NCBI GenBank assembly: GCA_944329545.1
Contig: CALVIK010000024.1
Span: 1-9,652 of the forward strand
Direction: 5' to 3'
Source of the DNA: an uncultured Bacilli bacterium
GTDB lineage: Bacteria; Bacillota_I; Bacilli_A; RF39; UBA660
Length of the DNA: 9,652 bases
The notes below the pieces were generated by a model that was not told where the DNA came from, did not search any database, and was given only the letters and a program-made list of their open reading frames with translations. This document shows positions 1 through 5,484 of this stretch, piece by piece. The translations under genes and the position numbers were made by a program. Every line of letters begins with the position of its first letter. Within the stretch, counting starts at the first letter, position 1.

Positions 1-1537
1 TTGCTTGAAGCATTTCATCACCAGTTTGTGGAGCGACAGAAGTTTGTTGAACTGGTTCCGGAGTTGGAAGTTCCGTTGGTTCCGGAGTTGGTTCTGGTGT
101 TGGTTCCGGAGTTGGCTCTGGTGTTGGTTCCGGTGTTGGTTCTGGAGTTGGTTCTGGTGTTGGTTCTGGTGTTGGCTCTGGAGTTGGCTCTGGAGTTGGT
201 TCTGGTGTTGGCTCTGGAGTTGGTTCTGGAGTTGGTTCTGGCGTTGGCTCCGGAGTTGGTTCTGGAGTTGGCTCTGGAGTTGGTTCTGGAGTTGGTTCTT
301 GAGTCGGTTTTACTGGTTCATGGGTATCTGGATCAATGTATTCTTTTGGCGTTGTATTAACTCCCATAGTATCTTCATACATTGTTTTATCATAAAACAC
401 CGTATATTCTTTGGTTTCAGGATTAAATACCACTTCACCACCATTAAACACACAATGCATTAAACCAGTTTCTGGATCAGTGTAATCAAATTCACTATAA
501 AATTGATAATCTTCGGTTCCATCTAAATTAACAAGCTCTGAATTAACTAAATTATTATGAATTAAATCTTGATTTGGATTTCCATAACTTTGATCTGTCC
601 AAATAACAATTTTATTGCCATCTTTACCATCAACAACTATAAGATTAGTATTATCCGCATTAAAATGAGCTTCGCCTTGACTTGAAGTAATGTCTGAAAC
701 ATCCACACCATCGACAGCCTCAGTTGGAGTTAAGTATTCTTCTTCATCTTTAATTTCTGCACTTTCCCCGTCAGACATCGTAGTTGTTTCTACTTCTGGT
801 TGATTTTCATTAACAGCACTTTCTTCAATATTAACATTTGCATTATCTAAATTATCTGTTTGTTCAGCAACTATATCATCAGCGGTTTCCATAGTAGATT
901 CATCAATTTCAACTTCTGAAATTTCTTTAGCATCAGTTTCTACTTCTGGTTGTTCTGTTGTTATATTTTCTTCCACTATAGCATCATCTGCTGGTTCTAA
1001 CGCAGGTTCAGCAACTTCTTCTACCGCGTTTACTGCTTCTGATGTTGAATCTGATACTTGAGGAGCTGAATCTACTACAGTATCAGATGTCATATCTACC
1101 GCTGAAGCTGTAGCTACTGGAGCTGGTTCTGGCATATCAACCATAGCATCAGCTGGCGCTACATCTACCATATCAGGTTGAACTTCATCCGCAAAAGCCA
1201 TTTCTGGAGCAAATGGATTTAAAGCCCCTAAATCAGTACCAGTAAGTGCCATAAAAGTACTACGGCAAACCACAAGGCCACCCATAACAGCAGCAGCTCT
1301 AGTTCCCCATTTTAATCCTGGATTAGCATTAATCTTATCGCGTAAATCGCTTAATACTTTATTAGCGTTAGTAGTTTCTTTTATCGCTATACTTCCACTA
1401 GCTGCTACACTAGCTGTTGCTTGATTAAAACCTTCGACAAGTCCATAAGTTTTAAATAATTCTCTAATTTTACCTAACTCTTTACGAGCAAAAGTAAGTG
1501 ACTTATGAGCTTTATCTTTCATTAATTTTATTTTCAT
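1..1537 (-). CDS. Secreted repeat-rich surface protein, C-terminus cut by window edge
   Basis: An open frame of 512 codons starts at an ATG preceded by a strong AGGAGGG site (1543-1549, 5-base spacer) and runs off the left edge without a stop. Residues 1-76 are polar and basic (MKIKLMKDKAHKSL...). Residues 81-98 are hydrophobic (AAAVMGGLVV, then R92), followed by AFA-DE near residue 116, which fits a signal peptidase I site. Residues about 117-275 are acidic, rich in E, D, T, S, V and P, and probably disordered; QPEVET occurs twice. Residues about 275-410 have mixed composition with aromatic residues (IVIWTDQSY, YQFYSEFDY) and may be a small folded domain. Residues 411-495 are PTPE repeats. 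APQTGDE at 502-508 resembles an LPXTG sortase signal, so the hydrophobic tail should lie just beyond the window. I infer an exported, wall-anchored protein with a Pro-rich stalk. I do not recognise the folded part, and its binding role is unknown. Confidence 0.85.
   Translation of the reverse strand, partial: MKIKLMKDKAHKSLTFARKELGKIRELFKTYGLVEGFNQATASVAASGSIAIKETTNANKVLSDLRDKINANPGLKWGTRAAAVMGGLVVCRSTFMALTGTDLGALNPFAPEMAFADEVQPDMVDVAPADAMVDMPEPAPVATASAVDMTSDTVVDSAPQVSDSTSEAVNAVEEVAEPALEPADDAIVEENITTEQPEVETDAKEISEVEIDESTMETADDIVAEQTDNLDNANVNIEESAVNENQPEVETTTMSDGESAEIKDEEEYLTPTEAVDGVDVSDITSSQGEAHFNADNTNLIVVDGKDGNKIVIWTDQSYGNPNQDLIHNNLVNSELVNLDGTEDYQFYSEFDYTDPETGLMHCVFNGGEVVFNPETKEYTVFYDKTMYEDTMGVNTTPKEYIDPDTHEPVKPTQEPTPEPTPEPTPEPTPEPTPEPTPEPTPEPTPEPTPEPTPEPTPEPTPEPTPEPTPEPTPEPTPEPTPEPTPEPTELPTPEPVQQTSVAPQTGDEMLQA
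20..34 (-). other. APQTG sortase-like sorting motif
   Basis: The codons read Ala-Pro-Gln-Thr-Gly followed by Asp-Glu-Met-Leu-Gln-Ala, directly after the Pro-rich repeats. The position after a stalk and the PQTGD core match LPXTG-type signals, with Ala in place of Leu. The hydrophobic helix and positive tail that should follow are outside the window, so the call rests on the motif and its context. Confidence 0.6.
55..306 (-). repeat. 12-bp tandem repeat array encoding PTPE
   Basis: There are 21 consecutive 12-base units, plus-strand consensus gttctggagttg. Eighteen units (79-294) encode exactly Pro-Thr-Pro-Glu on the minus strand. The unit at 55-66 also matches, 67-78 is diverged and gives the sequence TEL, and 295-306 is degenerate (PTQE). 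Differences among the 18 central units fall at only three positions: GAA/GAG, CCA/CCG and ACT/ACA/ACG, all synonymous. Pro-Thr-Glu repeats of this kind commonly form extended stalks in cell-wall proteins. Such arrays can change length by slippage. Confidence 0.95.
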
Positions 1538-1572
1538 AATATCCCTCCTAAAAAATAACAAACCCCTTATAT

Positions 1573-1589
1573 ATTCTTAATATAAGAAT
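1573..1589 (-). other. Perfect inverted repeat in the leader of the surface-protein gene
   Basis: ATTCTTA and TAAGAAT form 7-base arms around a 3-base loop. The repeat lies between the predicted transcription start (about 1603) and the ribosome binding site (1543-1549). It has no long T-run after it, so it does not look like a terminator. It could be a small mRNA-stabilising hairpin or a protein site; the stem is AT-rich and weak. Confidence 0.4.
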
Positions 1590-1596
1590 TCCTCAG

Positions 1597-1624
1597 GTTT
1601 CAGGGTCGTATAATACCATGAAAC
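1597..1624. promoter_or_regulatory. Candidate operator: imperfect dyad around the -10 box
   Basis: The plus strand reads GTTTCAGGGT, then 8 bases, then ACCATGAAAC. The 10-base arms are complementary at 9 of 10 positions. The dyad is centred on the -10 box of the promoter at 1610-1638 and covers the predicted start site, a typical position for a repressor operator. No regulator gene adjoins it, so the binding protein is unknown. Confidence 0.5.
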
Positions 1625-1638
1625 TTGTGTTTTGTCAA
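1610..1638 (-). promoter_or_regulatory. Strong SigA-type promoter of the surface-protein gene
   Basis: On the minus strand the -35 box is a perfect TTGACA (1633-1638), the spacer is exactly 17 bases, and the -10 box is TATTAT (1610-1615, 5 of 6 matches). Predicted initiation is near 1603, giving a leader of about 65 bases before the ATG at 1537. This is the best promoter match in the window, which suggests high expression unless repressed. Confidence 0.85.
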
Positions 1639-1685
1639 ATTTAAGCCATAATATTAAAACCCTATTTATACCAATATTATATACT

Positions 1686-1721
1686 AAAAAAAAGCAAAAA
1701 GCAAACTTAATACCGCTTTTT
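1686..1721 (-). terminator. Probable intrinsic terminator after the AI-2E family gene
   Basis: On the minus strand, AAAAAGC (1715-1721) and GCTTTTT (1696-1702) form a perfect 7-base stem with a 12-base loop. A GC and a run of eight T follow (1686-1693). It lies about 30 bases after the stop codon at 1750. The stem has only two G-C pairs, so it may be weak. Confidence 0.5.
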
Positions 1722-1749
1722 ACTCATTCAGACATTTTTTTACATAATT

Positions 1750-2802
1750 TTAGCCTTTTTTAACTCTTTTTTTACTAATTTTCAATATATCTAGCTTAAA
1801 ATACTTAATAGTCGCTAGCAAAATAATTGTTAATGGTAAAGCAATGATAACCCCTACTCCTTTAAACAAAATACCACCAGCAAAAATAGCTATAATAATT
1901 GCTAAAGGATGAAGTTTATTAGTTTTTCCAAAAATATGTGGATTAATTATATAACCATCTACTATGGAAAAAACAAATAAAGCAATTAAAGTTTTTAAAA
2001 AAAGAGCTTGACTTACCGCTAAAGAAGTAATAATTGCTATAATATTAGTCACAATACCTCCAAAATAAGGAATTAAATTACCAATACTAGCCAAAGTTCC
2101 TAGCATCAAATAATTAGGATGACCTATAATTGCATAAACAATTAAATATTCAAAAAACGAGATAAAAGATATTTTAAAAAAACCTTCTAAATATTTTGCC
2201 ATTTCATCATCTAAAACAATAACATAACGATATAATTTTTTGTTTTTATAAAGTAAAGTTTTAATCCCTAGTCTTATCTTATCCATATCTATTAAAAAGT
2301 AAATTGTCGCTGATAAAACAATAAAAGCTTTAGTTACATAATTTAAAGAAAGCCCTAAAATGTTTAAAGCACCACTAGAAATATTTTCACTTATTTTAAA
2401 CAAAATATTATTAAAAGTTTTATTAAGAGCTTCTTCCGCGTAAAAATAGATATTATATTTATTACTGAATTCTTTTAAAAAAGTAATAATACTGGCAAAT
2501 ATATCCCCAACTTGATTCAAAATAGTTGGAAAAATTAATATGAACAAAAAAGTTAGTATTCCTAATACTAAAAAAATAATAATAAATATTGCTAAACCCT
2601 TTGGTATGTGTTTGTCAATTAATTTTCTTAAAAAAGGATAAAGAGCATAACTTATCATAAAAGCAATCAAAAAAGGCCCTAAAATGTTCAAAATAACAGT
2701 AAATAACCCCAGCCAAATCCTATGTGATTCATAAATAAAGTAAATCATTAAAATAATCAACAGAAAGTTAACAAATTTATAATTTAAGCAATTTTTCGAC
2801 AT
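1750..2802 (-). CDS. AI-2E family transporter (PerM/YtvI-like membrane protein)
   Basis: This 350-residue polytopic membrane protein has the usual length and shape of the AI-2E transporter family. Hydrophobic segments lie at about 11-25, 31-56, 69-92, 151-172, 210-226, 229-282 (several passes) and 298-335. The central part (about 92-145) is more polar and amphipathic, as in the family. Family signatures are GNLIPYFGGI (241-250), NPHIFGKTNKLHPLA (287-301) and the Gly-rich AGGILFKGVGVIIALPL (308-324). Members move small solutes or ions across the cytoplasmic membrane; autoinducer-2 export is shown for few, and some act as Na+/H+ antiporters, so the substrate here is unknown. The start at 2802 is preceded by AGTAGG with a 6-base spacer, a modest ribosome site. 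The gene is probably a single transcription unit, since hairpin terminators lie before it (after dtd) and after it. Confidence 0.88.
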   Translation of the reverse strand: MSKNCLNYKFVNFLLIILMIYFIYESHRIWLGLFTVILNILGPFLIAFMISYALYPFLRKLIDKHIPKGLAIFIIIFLVLGILTFLFILIFPTILNQVGDIFASIITFLKEFSNKYNIYFYAEEALNKTFNNILFKISENISSGALNILGLSLNYVTKAFIVLSATIYFLIDMDKIRLGIKTLLYKNKKLYRYVIVLDDEMAKYLEGFFKISFISFFEYLIVYAIIGHPNYLMLGTLASIGNLIPYFGGIVTNIIAIITSLAVSQALFLKTLIALFVFSIVDGYIINPHIFGKTNKLHPLAIIIAIFAGGILFKGVGVIIALPLTIILLATIKYFKLDILKISKKRVKKG

Positions 2803-2822
2803 AAAACGCCTACTTTCCCATC

Positions 2823-2851
2823 TCTATATATTTAATGAAATAAAAATGCAA
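2823..2851 (-). promoter_or_regulatory. Possible weak promoter for the AI-2E family gene
   Basis: TTGCAT (2846-2851) and TATAGA (2823-2828) are separated by 17 bases on the minus strand, between the dtd terminator and the start codon at 2802. Both boxes match the consensus at only 4 of 6 positions. The spacing and location support it, but in AT-rich DNA such matches occur by chance. Confidence 0.4.
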
Positions 2852-2861
2852 ATAATAACTA

Positions 2862-2889
2862 TAAAAGAAAAAAGACTAAAAATAGTCTT
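2862..2889 (-). terminator. Intrinsic terminator of the comN-secDF-rel-dtd operon
   Basis: On the minus strand AAGACTA (2883-2889) and TAGTCTT (2872-2878) form a perfect 7-base stem with a TTTT loop, followed by a T-rich tract (TTTTTCTTTT). The first arm overlaps the TAA stop codon of dtd (2888-2890), so the operon ends with almost no 3' untranslated RNA. Confidence 0.8.
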
Positions 2890-3322
2890 AACTTTCAAGT
2901 AATATTGTAACTGGACCGTCATTTGTAATTGTAACTTGCATTTCTGCACCAAAAATACCGGTTTCTACTTTAATTTGCTTTTTTAACTTATCATTAAATA
3001 AGTCATATAACTTTTTAGCTTCCGCGCTTTTCAAAGCTTTAATATAACTAGGCCGATTACCTTTTTTACTGTCAGCATATAAAGTAAATTGCGAAATACT
3101 AAGAACCTGACCTTTAATTTCTAAAACACTTTTATTCATAATACCATTTTCATCATCAAAAATTCTTAAATTCAGAACTTTTTTTACCATATAATCAATG
3201 TCTTTTTCTGTATCATTATAAGTAAAGCCAACTAATAAAACTAATCCTTTGGCGATTTTGCCAGTTACTTTATTATTTACGGTAACACTAGATTTTAAAC
3301 TTCTTTGCACTAAAACTCTCAT
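2888..3322 (-). CDS. dtd: D-aminoacyl-tRNA deacylase
   Basis: This 144-residue protein is full length for the DTD family. The enzyme hydrolyses D-amino acids (and glycine mischarged on tRNA-Ala) from tRNA, a chiral proofreading step in the cytoplasm. The N-terminal MRVLVQRSLKSSVTV is typical. The two active-site motifs are both present: SQFTLYA at residues 77-83, and NDGPVTI at 134-140 with the Gly136-Pro137 pair that forms the cross-dimer Gly-cisPro element. The ATG at 3322 overlaps the rel stop codon as ATGA, which implies translational coupling to rel. It is the last gene of the operon; a terminator overlaps its stop codon. Rel and dtd are adjacent in many Bacillota, including Bacillus subtilis. 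Nothing about this copy looks damaged. Confidence 0.97.
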   Translation of the reverse strand: MRVLVQRSLKSSVTVNNKVTGKIAKGLVLLVGFTYNDTEKDIDYMVKKVLNLRIFDDENGIMNKSVLEIKGQVLSISQFTLYADSKKGNRPSYIKALKSAEAKKLYDLFNDKLKKQIKVETGIFGAEMQVTITNDGPVTILLES

Positions 3323-5469
3323 TTAATAAGCCTTTCTACTTTGGTAATATTATTATTCATTTTTAAAGCGTTCATAAATTTTAATAAATGTTCTTTATTT
3401 TTTACCACAATTGTTAGTTCAATAGAACTATTGTGAGCAGTACTATGATTAATAATTTTTTGTACCCCAATATCGTTATTGGCAGCCACGGAAATAATAT
3501 CAACTAAAATATTATCTTTAGGTAATGTTTCAATTAAAATGGTTGTTGCCAGTTTAGCTGAAGTCACATTCCAGTTAACATTTATTAATCTTTCTTCACC
3601 ATCAGCAATATTTGGACAAACCATCCGGTGAACACTAATACCATTACCTTTAGTAATATAACCAGTAATTTTGTCACCGACAACTGGAGCGCAGCAAGAA
3701 GCTAAAGTAATTTTCATATTAGGAATATTCGAAACATTAATCAAATTATCGCTACTAGCCATTTTTTTGCCAGCTTTTTGGGCTTGTTCAAATAATTTTT
3801 CTTCTTTTGTTTGTTTATTGTAAATATTTTCATAAACGCTGCTAGCAGTTATATTGCCACTACCAATATTCATATAAAGTTCTTTTAAGGAATTAACTTT
3901 TAAAGTTTTTAAGGAACTAGCCAAAAACTCTTCTTCTAAAAAATCATTAATATTAATTTTATTTTTCTTAAGCTCTTTAATAAATAATTCTTCGCCCTTT
4001 TTAATATTTTCTTCTTTATCAGATTTTGCTAAATAACTTTTTATTTTATTACGCGCCTGATTAGTTTTAGCAATTTTTAACCACTCATAGCTCGGAGTTG
4101 CACTTTTATTTGTAATAATTTTAACAATATCATTATCTTGTAGTTCGTAATTTAGAGGTACCATTACCGAATTAACTAAAGCCGAAGTCATTGTATTTCC
4201 AACATCCGTATGCACTTTATAAGCAAAATCAATTGGTGTTGCCCCAACTGGAAGTTCAATAACATCACCAGCCGGTGTGAAAACATAAATCGTACTATTT
4301 AAAACTTCTTCTTTAACTGATTTAACAAAATCTTCCGCGTTTTCTTCACCAGCTTTAAGTTCCATTATTGACCTAAAAAACTGTAATTTTTGTTCCATTT
4401 CATTTTGCATAGAAGCTTTGACTGAACCTGATTCTTTATAAGACCAATGTGAAGCAATACCATATTCAGCTATTTTATCCATTTCATAAGTCCTAATTTG
4501 TATTTCAAAAAGTTCACCATCAACTCCAAAAACTGTAGTGTGCAAAGACTGATACATATTAGTCTTTGGCATAGCAATATAATCTTTAAAACGATTTGGT
4601 TTAGGTTTAAATTTAGAATGAATAATTCCTAATGCTTGATAACAATCTTGCTCAGTTTGCGTAAAAACCCTTAAAGCTAATAGATCGTATATTTCGCTAA
4701 ACCTTTTACCTTTATCAAGTTTTTTATAAATACTATATATGCTTTTAGCACGCCCTTTTATTTCATGTTTTATCCCATGCTTATTTAAAAGTTCCGAAAC
4801 ACTTTCAATCATTTTTTCAACGCTAGCATCTCTTTCTGTTTTTGTAGCATTTAATTTTTCTACAATACTATAATAAATATCAGGGTTTAAATATCTTAAA
4901 GAATACTCTTCTAACTGCGTTTTGATACTATTAATACCAAGACGATGTGCGATTGGTGTTAATATTTCTAAAGTTTCTTTAGCTACTTTTTTTCTTTCTT
5001 TTTCATCTAAAACAAATAAAGTCTGCATATCATGAAGTCTACTAGCAAGTTTAATAATAATTACGCGAACATCTTCTGTTAAACCCACTAAAATTTTTTG
5101 TTCATTTTTAATAGCCGCTTCAGTTTCGCCATTAAAAGATAATTTATTAATTTTATTAACTCCAAGAACTATACTAATAACTTCTTTGCCAAATTCTTTT
5201 TCTAAATCACTACTTGTCTCAGTAATTATTTCACTTAATAAAGCCGCACTTAAAGTTTCCGCGTTGGCTTTAATACTTGTTAGAATATAAGCCGTAGCAA
5301 GGGGATGCGTTATAGCTGCATCCCCTGTTAATCTTTTTTTACCAAATAATTTTTTATCAGCATAATCATATGCTTTTTTTATCAATTCTAAATCTTTAGA
5401 ATCTGTAATATAAATTGTTACTCTATCCCAAAAATCTGCAAAAGTATAATTTTTAGGTAGTTTACTCAT
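3319..5469 (-). CDS. rel: Long RSH-type (p)ppGpp synthetase with degenerate hydrolase domain
   Basis: This 716-residue protein has the full Rel/SpoT order: hydrolase fold (about 25-190), synthetase (about 235-345), TGS (about 392-453), helical region (about 460-575), Zn-finger-like part (SCCAPVVGD at 591-599, H614, C618) and C-terminal ACT (about 640-716). It should make (p)ppGpp from ATP and GDP/GTP on amino-acid starvation, sensed at the ribosome through the C-terminal half. Synthetase residues are present: GRAKSIYSIYKK (239-250), D262, RFKDY (293-297, the RXKD form of bifunctional Rel) and EIQIRT (322-327). The hydrolase site is not: R46 and H55 remain, but the canonical HDxxED is SEIITE (79-84), and the LADRLHN motif is LASRLHD (141-147). 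I infer little or no hydrolase activity. The ATG at 5469 has AAGGTGAT upstream; secDF ends 15 bp before, and dtd overlaps its end. Confidence 0.95.
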   Translation of the reverse strand: MSKLPKNYTFADFWDRVTIYITDSKDLELIKKAYDYADKKLFGKKRLTGDAAITHPLATAYILTSIKANAETLSAALLSEIITETSSDLEKEFGKEVISIVLGVNKINKLSFNGETEAAIKNEQKILVGLTEDVRVIIIKLASRLHDMQTLFVLDEKERKKVAKETLEILTPIAHRLGINSIKTQLEEYSLRYLNPDIYYSIVEKLNATKTERDASVEKMIESVSELLNKHGIKHEIKGRAKSIYSIYKKLDKGKRFSEIYDLLALRVFTQTEQDCYQALGIIHSKFKPKPNRFKDYIAMPKTNMYQSLHTTVFGVDGELFEIQIRTYEMDKIAEYGIASHWSYKESGSVKASMQNEMEQKLQFFRSIMELKAGEENAEDFVKSVKEEVLNSTIYVFTPAGDVIELPVGATPIDFAYKVHTDVGNTMTSALVNSVMVPLNYELQDNDIVKIITNKSATPSYEWLKIAKTNQARNKIKSYLAKSDKEENIKKGEELFIKELKKNKININDFLEEEFLASSLKTLKVNSLKELYMNIGSGNITASSVYENIYNKQTKEEKLFEQAQKAGKKMASSDNLINVSNIPNMKITLASCCAPVVGDKITGYITKGNGISVHRMVCPNIADGEERLINVNWNVTSAKLATTILIETLPKDNILVDIISVAANNDIGVQKIINHSTAHNSSIELTIVVKNKEHLLKFMNALKMNNNITKVERLIK

Positions 5470-5484
5470 GTTATCACCTTCTAC

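Noticed and set aside
1..306. CRISPR array or intergenic satellite at the left edge
   Set aside because: The 12-base units are contiguous without spacers and stay in one coding frame, so they are protein repeats.
1..463. Two plus-strand open frames through the repeat (119 and 152 residues, Leu/Val/Glu or Trp/Phe/Ser rich)
   Set aside because: They are the reverse reading of the PTPE array, have no ribosome site, and the minus-strand frame is supported by promoter, ribosome site, signal peptide and sorting motif.
1609..1614. Plus-strand TATAAT within the dyad
   Set aside because: The region 17 bases upstream (GAATTC) has no -35 similarity and no plus-strand gene follows.
1676..1704. Second TATAAT (1676-1681) upstream of the surface-protein gene
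   Set aside because: The -35 match at proper spacing (TTGCTT) is poor and the site overlaps the T-run of the AI-2E gene terminator; the promoter at 1610-1638 is much better.
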